From the NCBI GenBank assembly GCA_902802585.1, contig CADCMR010000010.1:23281-87280 (forward strand): a DNA stretch of 64,000 bases, in the 5' to 3' direction. Made by a program: the position numbers and the translations under genes. Under the pieces are notes generated by a model. It was not told the DNA's origin. It ran no database searches and saw only the letters and a list, made by a program, of their open reading frames with translations. The DNA is from an uncultured bacterium. Lineage in GTDB: Bacteria > Verrucomicrobiota > Lentisphaeria > Victivallales > UBA1829. This document shows, piece by piece, positions 1-8,646 of the stretch (its first letter is position 1; the number at the start of each line of letters is the position of its first letter).

Positions 1-656
1 TAATGGGTGCTCATCGCCTTCATGGAGCAGAATCCGGCGTAGCCGAGGCGGGTGATGGAGGATTCCGCGCCGCCCGTGACCATCATGTCCGCGCGTCCGT
101 CGGCGATCGCATCGAAGCTCGCGCCGATGGCGTGCGTGGCGGTGGCGCACGCGGAGACGACCGAGAAGTTCGGACCGCCCGCGCCGCAGCGGATGGAGAT
201 CATGCCGGACGCCATGTTCGTAATGATGGACGGGATCATGAAGGGCGAAACACGACCCGGTCCCTTGTTCAGGAGCACGGCGCACTGGCTCTCGATGGTG
301 TGCAGACCGCCGATGCCGCTGCCGACCACCACGCCGATGCGGTTCACGTCGAGTCCGCTGCCTTCCTCTCGGAAATCGGCGGGCAGTCCGGCGTCACGCC
401 GGGCTTCGTCGAAAGCGACCAGGGCGAACGTCACAAAGCTGTCGACCCTGCGGTAGTCCTTTTCGGACACGACGCTCGCCCAGTCGAGGTTTTTCACCTC
501 GCCGCCGACCTGCGTCTTGAAATCGGTCGGGTCGAACTGGGTCACGCGGCCGATGCCGCAGCGCCCGTTGACCAGGGCATCCCACATGGTGTTCACGTCG
601 TTCCCCACGCAGGAAACCGCTCCGTATCCGGTTATTACAACTCGCCGTCTGTTCAT
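1..656 (-). CDS. fabF: beta-ketoacyl-ACP synthase II, 3' end cut by window edge
   Basis: This is the condensing enzyme of fatty-acid elongation (malonyl-ACP plus acyl-ACP). The minus-strand frame opens at an ATG at 656 and reads through to base 1 without a stop, giving about 218 residues of a family usually near 410. The protein begins MNRRRVVITGYGAVS, as in FabF. It contains the active-site cysteine region SACATATHAIG, and VVVGSGIGG further upstream. The two catalytic histidines would lie beyond the window. A GGAG ribosome-binding site sits about 9 bases upstream of the ATG. It is the last visible gene of the fabD-fabG-acpP-fabF order and is separated from acpP by a terminator-like hairpin, so it may rely on readthrough or its own promoter. 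Identity is confident; KAS II rather than KAS I is the likelier assignment because of the acpP neighbour. Confidence 0.93.
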   Translation of the reverse strand, partial: MNRRRVVITGYGAVSCVGNDVNTMWDALVNGRCGIGRVTQFDPTDFKTQVGGEVKNLDWASVVSEKDYRRVDSFVTFALVAFDEARRDAGLPADFREEGSGLDVNRIGVVVGSGIGGLHTIESQCAVLLNKGPGRVSPFMIPSIITNMASGMISIRCGAGGPNFSVVSACATATHAIGASFDAIADGRADMMVTGGAESSITRLGYAGFCSMKAMSTH

Positions 657-691
657 TCTATGTTATCTCCGGTCGCTTAGGATAGAAAAAG

Positions 692-723
692 AAAAAAAGG
701 GGTCACTCAAGACGAATGACCCC
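692..723 (-). terminator. rho-independent terminator between acpP and fabF
   Basis: On the minus strand a GGGGTCA/TGACCCC stem (699-723) is followed by seven T residues (698-692). It lies just after the acpP stop. It may only attenuate transcription into fabF. Confidence 0.75.
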
Positions 724-742
724 GGGAAGCAAAAGAAGGAAA

Positions 743-994
743 TTATTCCTTGGCGGCAGCCATCTTGCTTTCGATGTACTTGATCGCATCGCCGACGGTC
801 TTCAGGTTTTCGGCGTCTTCGTCCGGAATCTCGGAGTTGAATTCTTCTTCGAGAGCCATGATCATTTCCACGATGTCAAGAGAATCGGCGTTCAGGTCTT
901 CGACGAAACGGGCGTCTTCGGTGACCTGATCTTCGGCGACTGCGAGCTGCTTCACGACGAGCTCTTTGACTTTTTGTGCGATTTCAGCGGACAT
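743..994 (-). CDS. acpP: acyl carrier protein
   Basis: An 83-residue acidic protein of typical AcpP length that carries acyl chains on a phosphopantetheine arm in the cytoplasm. The attachment motif DSLDIVEM is present, and its serine is residue 38. The start has an AAAGGA ribosome-binding site 6 bases upstream. It sits between fabG and fabF, the usual place for this gene. A good minus-strand promoter lies just upstream at 1059-1086 and a terminator follows, so it can be transcribed alone at the high level expected for ACP. Confidence 0.97.
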   Translation of the reverse strand: MSAEIAQKVKELVVKQLAVAEDQVTEDARFVEDLNADSLDIVEMIMALEEEFNSEIPDEDAENLKTVGDAIKYIESKMAAAKE

Positions 995-1058
995 GTTAAA
1001 TCCTTTCGTATTGGTGAGAAGGGTTGGTTTTCGTTTTTTTGTAACGTGTATGGATTAT

Positions 1059-1086
1059 AATATACACCGTTTTTGCGATTTTGCAA
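1059..1086 (-). promoter_or_regulatory. sigma70-type promoter for acpP
   Basis: On the minus strand TTGCAA (1086-1081), 16 bp, then TATATT (1064-1059), about 65 bp before the acpP start. Confidence 0.6.
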
Positions 1087-1154
1087 ATCCGATGCATGCT
1101 TTTTTGCGTTTTTATAGCCGTATGATGCGGTTTTTCCGGTTCCGGCACGGAATC

Positions 1155-1898
1155 TTACATCAGGAAGCCGCCGCAGCAGTTGATCACCTGACCGGTCACG
1201 TAGTCGGAATCCGGACCGCAGAGGAACGCCACGACGTTGGCAACATCCTGGGGCTTGCCGCCGCGCTTCAGCGGAATCAGGTCCAGGAAGAGCTTCTTGG
1301 CTTCGTCGGGGAGGTTTTCGGTCATGTCGGTCATAATGTAGCCGGGCGCGACCGCATTCACCATGATGTTGCGGCTGCCGAGCTCCTTCGCCACGGACTT
1401 CGTGATGCCGATGACGCCCGCCTTGGAAGCGGAGTAGTTGACCTGTCCGGCGTTTCCGGCACGGCCGACCACGCTGGAGATGTTCACGATCTTGCCGTAG
1501 CGCGCCTTCATCATGGGACGGATGGCGGCCTTGGTGAAATTGTACGTGCCTTTCAGATTGACGGCGATCACGGCGTCCCAGTCGGCCTCGCTCATGCGCA
1601 TGAGCAGGTTGTCCTTGGTGATGCCGGCGCAGTTCACGAGAATGTCCAGGCGGCCGAACTTTTCCATGACCGTCTTGATCGACGCTTCGGCGTCTTCGAA
1701 CTTCGCGACGTTCGCCGCGATGGCGATGGCGTCGATGCCCTGTGCGCGGAATTCCGCCACGGTCTTGTCCGCCGTTTCCTGCATGATGTCCACGACCGCG
1801 AGCTTCGCGCCTTCTTTTGCCAGGCGTTCGCAGATCGCGCGTCCGATGCCGCGGGCTCCCCCGGTCACCAGCGCCACTCTGTTTTCGAGTTGACTCAT
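1155..1898 (-). CDS. fabG: 3-oxoacyl-ACP reductase (FabG)
   Basis: A 247-residue short-chain dehydrogenase, the NADPH-dependent reductase of the fatty-acid elongation cycle. The cofactor motif TGGARGIG is at residues 12-19 and NCAG near 89-92. The catalytic set is Asn114, Ser142, Tyr155 and Lys159, the last two in YSASK. Length and motifs match FabG closely, and its position between fabD and acpP supports this over other SDR enzymes. An AGGAG ribosome-binding site precedes the ATG. It probably shares a transcript with fabD, which ends 62 bases upstream. Confidence 0.95.
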   Translation of the reverse strand: MSQLENRVALVTGGARGIGRAICERLAKEGAKLAVVDIMQETADKTVAEFRAQGIDAIAIAANVAKFEDAEASIKTVMEKFGRLDILVNCAGITKDNLLMRMSEADWDAVIAVNLKGTYNFTKAAIRPMMKARYGKIVNISSVVGRAGNAGQVNYSASKAGVIGITKSVAKELGSRNIMVNAVAPGYIMTDMTENLPDEAKKLFLDLIPLKRGGKPQDVANVVAFLCGPDSDYVTGQVINCCGGFLM

Positions 1899-1960
1899 TG
1901 TGTTTCTCCTGATTCGTTTTCAGTATGATTGGGTTTATAATTTATTCTTGTTGAAAAAAG

Positions 1961-2872
1961 TCAGGCGTTCGCCAGTCCGTCGACGCCGGAGACGTTGTGC
2001 AGTGCCGCGCCCGGCAGGATCTTCCGCACGAGACCGGTCAGGACCGTGCCCGGACCGAACTCCACGAAGCGTTCCGCGCCGAAACGTTCCGCCATGACGC
2101 GCACGCAGGCGTCCCAGCGGACACTGCCGGCGACCTGGGAGACCAGGTTCGCGCGGATCTTCGCCGGATCGGATTCGGGTTCGCCCGTGAAATTCTGGAG
2201 CACGGGGAATTTCGGGGCGTTCATCGGGACGGCGTCCAGCACGGGGGCGAGAGCCGCGCCCGCGGACGCCATCATGCGGCTGTGGAACGCTCCCGCCACG
2301 TTCAGAGGCAGGGCGCGCTTGACGCCGCGTTCCTTCAGGATTCCGCACGCCTTCAGCACCAGGTCCTTCACGCCGCTGATCACGATCTGTCCGGGCGAAT
2401 TGTAGTTCGCCACGTCGATGCCGCATTCCGCGCAGACTTCCGCGATCTCTGCCGGATCGCCGCCGATGATGGCGGCCATGCCGCCCTCGGCCTCGTGGCA
2501 GGCGGCGTCCATCAGGGCGGCGCGCTTCGCCACGAGTTTCAGACCGTCCTCGAATGTGAATGTCCCGGCGGACGCGAACGCCGCGTATTCGCCGAGGCTC
2601 AGTCCGCCCGCGGCCACGGCTTCCTCGCCGGGGTTGCGTTCCAGCCAGGCGGCGAGACATGCCATGCTGGTGGTATAGATCGCAGGCTGGCAGTTCGCCG
2701 TCGCGGTCAGGTCGGATTCCGGTCCTTCAAAGCAAAGCTTGGACAGACCGCGTCCGAGCACGGCGTCCGCGCGGTCGAAGACCGCCTTCGCCGCGGGCGA
2801 CGCTTCGTACAGGTCCTTGCCCATGCCGACAGCCTGGGCGCCCTGCCCTGAGAATAAAAACGCTGTTTTCAA
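1961..2872 (-). CDS. fabD: malonyl-CoA:ACP transacylase, TTG start
   Basis: A 303-residue enzyme that loads malonyl groups onto ACP. It begins MKTAFLFSGQGAQ, typical of FabD. The nucleophile Ser92 is in GLSLGE, Arg117 is the carboxylate-binding candidate, and His197 in AGAFHS completes the catalytic pair. The start codon is TTG, supported by an AAAGGA ribosome-binding site about 9 bases upstream and by alignment of the family N-terminus. It is the first gene of the minus-strand fab cluster, with a promoter at 2948-2975. Confidence 0.95.
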   Translation of the reverse strand: MKTAFLFSGQGAQAVGMGKDLYEASPAAKAVFDRADAVLGRGLSKLCFEGPESDLTATANCQPAIYTTSMACLAAWLERNPGEEAVAAGGLSLGEYAAFASAGTFTFEDGLKLVAKRAALMDAACHEAEGGMAAIIGGDPAEIAEVCAECGIDVANYNSPGQIVISGVKDLVLKACGILKERGVKRALPLNVAGAFHSRMMASAGAALAPVLDAVPMNAPKFPVLQNFTGEPESDPAKIRANLVSQVAGSVRWDACVRVMAERFGAERFVEFGPGTVLTGLVRKILPGAALHNVSGVDGLANA

Positions 2873-2947
2873 TGTCGTTGTCCTTTCATGGATGACGCCC
2901 GCAACCGGAATTATCTAATGCTTCCGGAGAAAAAAAGCAGGCATAAT

Positions 2948-2975
2948 ATAATATCACATTTTTCAGAAAATGCAA
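2948..2975 (-). promoter_or_regulatory. sigma70-type promoter for fabD-fabG
   Basis: On the minus strand TTGCAT (2975-2970), 16 bp, TATTAT (2953-2948), about 75 bp before the fabD start codon. Confidence 0.55.
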
Positions 2976-3027
2976 ATCCGCAACGTGGAAAATGAGGTGC
3001 GGATGATTCTGGGAATGCACCGCTGTG

Positions 3028-3621
3028 TCAAATCAGCGCCGCCCGGAGCATCTCTTCCGACACCGGACCCGGACGCAGGATGCTCCACGCACCGTCGCGT
3101 TCGATTTTAATTACGGTCGACGCCGCGGATTCCGGCGGGATCGGCCCGCCGTCCAACACGCCATCGGGCGGGATCGCGAGCGATTCCAGCGCCTCGTCCA
3201 CGGTATGCGCCGGGGGCTGACCGGAAAGGTTCGCGCTGGTCGAGGCGAGCGGTCGCCCGTATGCCGCCAGGAGCTTCAGCAGCGCGGGATGGGCGGGGAT
3301 ACGGAATCCAGTGAACGAGTCGCCGTCCGGCACGATCAGCGTCACGGGACCGGGACAGAACGCCGCCGCAAAACGTTTCGCGGTCTCCGGCATGGCGGGA
3401 AACGCCGCTTCCGCCGCATCGCGCGAGGCGAAAAAGAGCGTGAGGAGCTTGGACGCGGGACGCCGTTTCATCTCATAGATTCTGGCGCGTGCGGCTTCGT
3501 GCGCGGCGTCACAGACCAGCCCGTAGACGGTTTCGGTCGGGACAAGCAGAACGCCGTCGTCGCGCCGCAGGACATCGCAGAAGAACACGGCGGACGCTTC
3601 GGAACACGGAATCCGGTCCAT
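3028..3621 (-). CDS. tsaC: L-threonylcarbamoyladenylate synthase (Sua5/YrdC/TsaC family)
   Basis: A 197-residue YrdC-fold protein that makes threonylcarbamoyl-AMP for the t6A modification at position 37 of ANN-decoding tRNAs. The family motif PTETVYGL is near residue 28. A KRRPASK segment matches the KRP substrate-binding loop, and STSANLSG lies near residue 128. The length fits the single-domain TsaC form rather than the longer Sua5 form. It starts 6 bases after the stop of the FtsB-like gene, so the two are probably cotranscribed. The final catalytic partners (tsaB, tsaD, tsaE) are not in the window. Confidence 0.9.
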   Translation of the reverse strand: MDRIPCSEASAVFFCDVLRRDDGVLLVPTETVYGLVCDAAHEAARARIYEMKRRPASKLLTLFFASRDAAEAAFPAMPETAKRFAAAFCPGPVTLIVPDGDSFTGFRIPAHPALLKLLAAYGRPLASTSANLSGQPPAHTVDEALESLAIPPDGVLDGGPIPPESAASTVIKIERDGAWSILRPGPVSEEMLRAALI

Positions 3622-3627
3622 GGCGGA

Positions 3628-3903
3628 TCACTCGGAGTAAATGTAGATCACTTCGCCCTCGCGGGACAGGTGGTACTGCTCGCGGGCGACTTTCTCAATG
3701 GCGGAGGCGTTGTGCTGGAGGTCATGGACTTCCTGCTGGAGTGTGAGGTATTCCGCCTTCACGCGGTCCAGGTCCGCCTGAAGGTCGAACACTTCCTGTT
3801 TGGTGTTCAAGTACTTCTGGTACGCGGGCATCACGAGGATGCCGGACACGATCAGGACCAGCACCAGCAGCGTATAAATGAAGCCTTTCAGAAGTTTTCC
3901 CAT
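3628..3903 (-). CDS. FtsB/DivIC-like septum formation initiator
   Basis: A small bitopic membrane protein of 91 residues with one transmembrane helix near residues 5-25 and a following coiled coil that ends in AREQYHLSREGE, the pattern of the septum-formation initiator family. Members stabilise the FtsL-FtsQ divisome complex. I placed the start at the ATG at 3903 because a GAGGTG ribosome-binding site precedes it and the longer upstream extension looks non-coding. It precedes tsaC in the same direction. Other small coiled-coil membrane proteins have the same layout, so the exact role is inferred. Confidence 0.8.
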   Translation of the reverse strand: MGKLLKGFIYTLLVLVLIVSGILVMPAYQKYLNTKQEVFDLQADLDRVKAEYLTLQQEVHDLQHNASAIEKVAREQYHLSREGEVIYIYSE

Positions 3904-3962
3904 TTCTTTCACCTCGCGATACACTAATATAGCACATTCTCCGGGAATTACAATAAAAAAAG

Positions 3963-3997
3963 AAAAAAAATCCTCCGCCCTGAGAAAGAGCGGAGGA
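3963..3997 (-). terminator. terminator of the hydrogenase operon
   Basis: On the minus strand a TCCTCCGC/GCGGAGGA stem (3997-3971) is followed by eight T residues. It lies 50 bases beyond the hydA stop. A second GC-rich dyad with GGGGACGG arms lies at 4012-4034 and may add to it. Confidence 0.8.
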
Positions 3998-4048
3998 AAA
4001 GACATTCGCATGGGGACGGCACGGGACCGTCCCCGTTTTTTGCGCGGA

Positions 4049-6115
4049 TTAGCCGAGCTTGGCGACGCTTTCGTCGATCTTCTTCATGATCGTCTCGAAG
4101 GCGGCCTGGTTCTGGAGCTGTTCCAGCGTGTTCAGGGCGTTTCTGAACTTGGTGCGTTCGACGACCTCGTCGCCGATGGTCACGCAGATCGTGCCGTCCT
4201 GTTCGGGGCGGGACGAGAACGCGGCGTCCATATCGACCTTGTCCGTGTAGTTCTTGCCGCGGACGTATTCGGAGATCATGCCGATGAGGAGCTGACCGGG
4301 GCAGTTGTCCTGCTTGGCGCAGATCGTGACGGTGATCATGAAGCGGTTCTTTGCAGTGCCGCGCATGATCGGAATCTTCGCGTCGAAGAGCTGACTGCGG
4401 TTCTGGTAGACCGTGTGCAGGAGCTGGTGCGCCTCGTGTGATCCGGGCTGACCGCCGATGTGCTGCTTGTAGCACTGATCGACCAGGAAGTTGTCCTGGC
4501 ACTTCTGGACCTGCTGGGACTTGTCGGCGGCGTAGAGGCCCTGCTGGCGCTGGACGCGGATCGCGTCGGTGACGCCGACGGGCTGGCCGCCGCCGGAGAT
4601 GCAGCCGCCGGGGCACGCCATGACTTCGACGAAGTCGTAATGGGCCTTGCCGGAGCGGACGTCATTGATAAGGCGCTTGGCGTTGGCGAGACCATGCACG
4701 ACGGCAACATGGATCTCCCTGCCGGCCGCGGTCACGGTGGCTTCCTTGACGGTTTTCATACCGCGGACTTCCTTGAAGTCGACGGAGGCGAGCGGCTTGT
4801 TGTCGAGCTTTTCGACCGCGTAGCGGAGGGCGGCTTCCATGACGCCGCCGGACGCGCCGAAGATCACGCCGCCGCCGGTGGCGAATCCCATGGGCATGTC
4901 GAACGCCTCGGGCTGGAGCTCATTGAGCTTGATGCCCATGGAGTTGATCATGCGCTGGACTTCGCTGGTGGTCACGACAATGTCGACTTCCGGCTTGCCG
5001 TCCACGACGTACTTCGGAAGCTGCGCCTCGAACTTCTTCGCCGTGCAGGGCATGATGGAGACGACCACGAGGTCCTCGCGCTTGCAGCCGAGCTGCGCGG
5101 GCAGGACCTTCTTGGCAATGGAGCCGAACATCGCCTGCGGGGAACGGCAGCTGGAGATGTGGGGGATCATTTCGGGGTAGTAGATTTCGGCGAACTTGAC
5201 CCAGGCGGGGCAGCAGCTGGTGAACATCGGGAGCGTACCGCCGTGGGCGATGCGGTCGATGAGCTCGGTGGCTTCCTCGAAGATGGTCATATCGGCGGAG
5301 AAGCTGGTATCGTAGACATGCTTGAAGCCCATGATTTTCAGCGCGGCGACAAGCTTGCCGGCGACGTTCTCGCCCGGCTTCGCGCCGAAGTACTCGCCCA
5401 GCGCCACGCGGACCGCCGGGGCGATCTGGACCACGACAGTCTTGCTGGTGTCGTACAGGGCGTCCCACACGCGGTTGCGGTCCTGCTTCGGCACGATCGC
5501 GCCGGTCGGGCAGACTGCGGCGCACTGACCGCAGTTCACGCACTCGACCGTGCCGAGGGAAGCGCCGAATGCCGGGGCAACGCGGGCGTTGGAGCCGCGG
5601 TTGGAGAAGTCGATCGCGCCAATGCCCTGGAGTTCGGCGCAAACGCGCACGCAGTCGCCGCAGAGCACGCACTTGTTCGGGTCGCGGACGAGCGACGGGG
5701 AGGAAAAGTCGATCGGGTCGTCCTTCTTCACGGATTTGAAGCGGATGTCCTGGACGCCGAGCTGGAAGGCGATGCGCTGGAGCGTGCAGTTCTCGTTGCG
5801 GGCGCAGGTCGGGCATTCGCGGTTGTGGTTGGCGAGCAGGAGCTCCACGCTGATTTTGCGCATGTCGCGGATTTCCTTGGTGTCCGTGTGGACGACCATG
5901 CCGGGCGCGGGGGCGGTGGAGCAGGACGCCATGATGCCCTTGCCTTCGACGAGGACGAGGCAAAGGCGGCACGCGCCGTAGATGCTCAGTTCGGAGTGGT
6001 AGCAGAAGGTCGGGATCTCGATCCCGGCTTTGCGGATGACTTCCAGGAGGTTGCGCTCGTTCGTGAACGTGACTTCCCGTCCGTTGACGGTCAATGTTTT
6101 AACGGTATCGGCCAT
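4049..6115 (-). CDS. hydA: NADH-linked [FeFe] hydrogenase catalytic subunit HydA (group A3 type)
   Basis: The 688-residue catalytic subunit of a trimeric, probably electron-bifurcating, cytoplasmic hydrogenase. It starts with a [2Fe-2S] ferredoxin domain (cysteines in YGACRLC and ASC), then the NuoG-like His/Cys cluster region (HNRECPTC) and two [4Fe-4S] motifs (CVLCGDCVRVC and CVNCGQCAAVC). The H-cluster domain has all three signatures: TSCCPAW near residue 300, MPCTAKK, and MACPGGCISGGGQP. A C-terminal extension of about 100 residues with TICAKQDNC follows and may bind another cluster, as in the long Thermotoga-type HydA. It is the last gene of the operon and ends at a strong terminator. 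Confidence 0.95.
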   Translation of the reverse strand: MADTVKTLTVNGREVTFTNERNLLEVIRKAGIEIPTFCYHSELSIYGACRLCLVLVEGKGIMASCSTAPAPGMVVHTDTKEIRDMRKISVELLLANHNRECPTCARNENCTLQRIAFQLGVQDIRFKSVKKDDPIDFSSPSLVRDPNKCVLCGDCVRVCAELQGIGAIDFSNRGSNARVAPAFGASLGTVECVNCGQCAAVCPTGAIVPKQDRNRVWDALYDTSKTVVVQIAPAVRVALGEYFGAKPGENVAGKLVAALKIMGFKHVYDTSFSADMTIFEEATELIDRIAHGGTLPMFTSCCPAWVKFAEIYYPEMIPHISSCRSPQAMFGSIAKKVLPAQLGCKREDLVVVSIMPCTAKKFEAQLPKYVVDGKPEVDIVVTTSEVQRMINSMGIKLNELQPEAFDMPMGFATGGGVIFGASGGVMEAALRYAVEKLDNKPLASVDFKEVRGMKTVKEATVTAAGREIHVAVVHGLANAKRLINDVRSGKAHYDFVEVMACPGGCISGGGQPVGVTDAIRVQRQQGLYAADKSQQVQKCQDNFLVDQCYKQHIGGQPGSHEAHQLLHTVYQNRSQLFDAKIPIMRGTAKNRFMITVTICAKQDNCPGQLLIGMISEYVRGKNYTDKVDMDAAFSSRPEQDGTICVTIGDEVVERTKFRNALNTLEQLQNQAAFETIMKKIDESVAKLG

Positions 6116-6136
6116 GATGAATGATCCTTATAGTTT

Positions 6137-8047
6137 TCAGATTCCCTTGACTGCGCCGAACTTGCACGCGGCCTTGCACGCGCCGCACTTGATGCACTTT
6201 TCGGGGTCGATGCTGTGCGCTTCCTTCACCTTGCCGGTGATCGCGCCGACGGGGCACTTGCGGGCGCAGGCCGTGCAGCCTTTGCACTTCGCGGGGTCGA
6301 TCTCGGGACGGGCGAGCGCCTTGCATTCGCCGGTCGGGCAGATCTTGCGGAAGACGTGGTCTTCGTACTCCTTGCGGAAATAGCGCAGGGTGGAGAGGAC
6401 CGGGTTCGGGGCGGTCTTGCCGAGGCCGCAGAGGGAGCCGAGCTGGACGGCTCTTGCGGTCTTCTCGAGGAGGTCGAGCGTCTCGGCGGTGGCGCGGCCT
6501 TCGATGATGTCGTCGAGCAGCGCGAGCATCTGCTTCGTGCCTTCTCGGCACGGCACGCACTTGCCGCAGGATTCGTTCTGCGTGAACTGCATGAAGAACC
6601 GTGCGATGCGGACCATGCAGGTCTGCTTGTTCATGACCACGAGTCCGCCGGAGCCGACCATGGCGCCAGCGCTCTTCAGGGAGTCGAAGTCGAGCGGGAG
6701 ATCGAGAAGGTCGGGGACCAGGCAGCCGCCGGAGGGACCGCCGATCTGCACGGACTTGAAGTCTTCGCCGGTCACCTTGCCGGTGTTGTCCGTCACGCCG
6801 CCGCCGATGTTGTACACGATCTCGCGGAGGGTGGTACCGAACGGGACTTCGATGAGGCCGGTGTTCGCGACGTGGCCGGTGAGGGCGAACGTCTTGGTGC
6901 CGGGGGAGTTCTGCGGACCGACTTCACGGTACTTCTCCGCGCCGTTGCGGATGATGTACGCCACGGAGGCGAGCGTTTCCACGTTGTTGATCACGGTCGG
7001 CTTGCCGTAGAGGCCCTTCTGCGCGGGGAACGGCGGCTTCGGCATCGGCATGCCGCGCTTGCCTTCCACGGAGGCGATCAGGGCGGTCTCTTCGCCGCAG
7101 ACGAACGCGCCCGCGCCTTCCATCACGCGGATCGTGAAGTTGAAATCCGTGCCGAAGAGGTTCTTGCCGAGCAGACCGTATTCCTCGGCGTCGGCGATCG
7201 CCTTGCGGATGCGTTCGACGGCGAGCGGATACTCGGCGCGGACGTATACGACGCCTTCATCGGCTCCGATCGCGCGTCCGGCGATCATCATGCCTTCGAG
7301 CACGGCGTGGGGGTTGCCTTCCATGACGGAGCGGTCCATGAACGCGCCCGGGTCGCCTTCGTCGCCGTTGCAGATGACGTATTTCTTGTCGTTCTGGGAG
7401 GCGAGCGTGAATTTCCATTTGAGACCGGTCGGGAAACCGCCGCCGCCGCGACCGCGGAGTCCGGCGTCGATCATGGTCTGGCAGACCTGTTCCGGGGTCA
7501 TCTCGGTGATCGCCTTGCGCGCGCCGACGTAGCCGTCGCGGGCGATGTATTCCTCGACGTCGTCCGGCTCGATCATGTAGTTGGCGAGCACGACGCGGGT
7601 CTGACGGGCGTAGAACGCGATCTCGTCCTCATGGCGGCAGGCTTTGCCGGTGACGGGGTCGACGTAGACCAGGCGGTCGATGATTTCGCCGTTGATGAGC
7701 GTCACATGGACGATCTCGGCGGCGTCTTCGGGCTTGACATGGCAGTAGAAGATTCCGTCGGGTTCGATGCGGATGATCGGTCCCATCTGGCAGAATCCCT
7801 GGCATCCGGACTTGGAGAAATAGGTGACGCCTTCGTTTTTGGAGCAGTCGTGGCGGTCAAGGACGACTTCGACTTTTTCGCCGGCCTTTTCGAGCTCGGC
7901 GCAGATGGCGTCGCGGACCTTCATGGAACCGTTGGCGATGCAGCCGGTGCCGCCGCAGATGATGATGCGGCGCTTGACCTGGCCGACGAGTTTCTTGTAG
8001 TTCGCGGCGATCTCTTCCAGATTCGGCGTTTTGATTTCGGTGCTCAT
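6137..8047 (-). CDS. hydB: NuoF-like flavoprotein subunit HydB of the bifurcating hydrogenase
   Basis: A 636-residue NuoF-type subunit that should bind FMN and NAD(H) and pass electrons to HydA. An N-terminal thioredoxin-like [2Fe-2S] domain has cysteines in CGGTGC and GCQGFC. The core holds the FMN/NADH glycine-rich motif RGRGGGGFPTG, GEETALI, and the [4Fe-4S] motif ESCGKCVPCREG. The C-terminus has two ferredoxin motifs, CKGCTACARKCP and CIKCGACKAAC. This domain order is that of HydB/HndC proteins rather than complex I NuoF. It lies 21 bases upstream of hydA and 18 bases downstream of hydC. Confidence 0.95.
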   Translation of the reverse strand: MSTEIKTPNLEEIAANYKKLVGQVKRRIIICGGTGCIANGSMKVRDAICAELEKAGEKVEVVLDRHDCSKNEGVTYFSKSGCQGFCQMGPIIRIEPDGIFYCHVKPEDAAEIVHVTLINGEIIDRLVYVDPVTGKACRHEDEIAFYARQTRVVLANYMIEPDDVEEYIARDGYVGARKAITEMTPEQVCQTMIDAGLRGRGGGGFPTGLKWKFTLASQNDKKYVICNGDEGDPGAFMDRSVMEGNPHAVLEGMMIAGRAIGADEGVVYVRAEYPLAVERIRKAIADAEEYGLLGKNLFGTDFNFTIRVMEGAGAFVCGEETALIASVEGKRGMPMPKPPFPAQKGLYGKPTVINNVETLASVAYIIRNGAEKYREVGPQNSPGTKTFALTGHVANTGLIEVPFGTTLREIVYNIGGGVTDNTGKVTGEDFKSVQIGGPSGGCLVPDLLDLPLDFDSLKSAGAMVGSGGLVVMNKQTCMVRIARFFMQFTQNESCGKCVPCREGTKQMLALLDDIIEGRATAETLDLLEKTARAVQLGSLCGLGKTAPNPVLSTLRYFRKEYEDHVFRKICPTGECKALARPEIDPAKCKGCTACARKCPVGAITGKVKEAHSIDPEKCIKCGACKAACKFGAVKGI

Positions 8048-8065
8048 CGTATGTGGTTCCCTTCG

Positions 8066-8593
8066 TTACTTGTTTTCGGATTCCGCGGCGGCGGCTTCGG
8101 CGGCCGTGATCTCGTCGATGATCTTCTCGACCTGTTCCGGGGTCGCCTGGCCGTGGACTTCGCCGTCGATGACGATCACGGGGGCGAGACCGCAGGCGCC
8201 GAGGCAGTTCACGATTTCGACCGTGAAGAGCAGGTCGTCTGTCGTACGCTTCTCGTCGCTGAGACCGAGCTTCTTGTAGATCGCCTCAAGCAGCCCCATG
8301 GACTTCTTCACGTGGCAGGCGGTGCCGTCGCAGAGGCGGAAGATGTGCTTTCCCTTGGGGTTCAGGGAGAAGTGAGCGTAGAACGTCGCCACTCCGTACA
8401 CATGCGCCACGGGCACGTCGAGCGACGTTGCCACATAGCTGATGACGTCCTTCGAAAGGTACTTGTAGACTTCCTGCACCTCCTGAAGGATCGGGATGAG
8501 CCGGGAGGGGTCGTTCCCGTTCTTTTCGAGAATCTCGTTGACCGCCGCGAGGTGGTGCACCATCGCACGCGTCTTTTCCAGGGTTTCCTGCAT
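8066..8593 (-). CDS. hydC: NuoE-like [2Fe-2S] subunit HydC of the bifurcating hydrogenase
   Basis: A thioredoxin-fold [2Fe-2S] protein of 175 residues, the small subunit of the HydABC complex. The four ligand cysteines are in CDGTACH and in CLGACGLAP, as in NuoE. I chose the ATG at 8593 because a GGAGA ribosome-binding site sits 6 bases before it, while the alternative ATG at 8605 has none. The C-terminal tail is alanine/glutamate-rich. Together with hydB and hydA it forms the complete trimeric set. Confidence 0.93.
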   Translation of the reverse strand: MQETLEKTRAMVHHLAAVNEILEKNGNDPSRLIPILQEVQEVYKYLSKDVISYVATSLDVPVAHVYGVATFYAHFSLNPKGKHIFRLCDGTACHVKKSMGLLEAIYKKLGLSDEKRTTDDLLFTVEIVNCLGACGLAPVIVIDGEVHGQATPEQVEKIIDEITAAEAAAAESENK

Positions 8594-8646
8594 AGGTTTC
8601 TCCATGGGGTTGATGTGGGTATTGGGGTTTTTATTTCAGGTTGGTT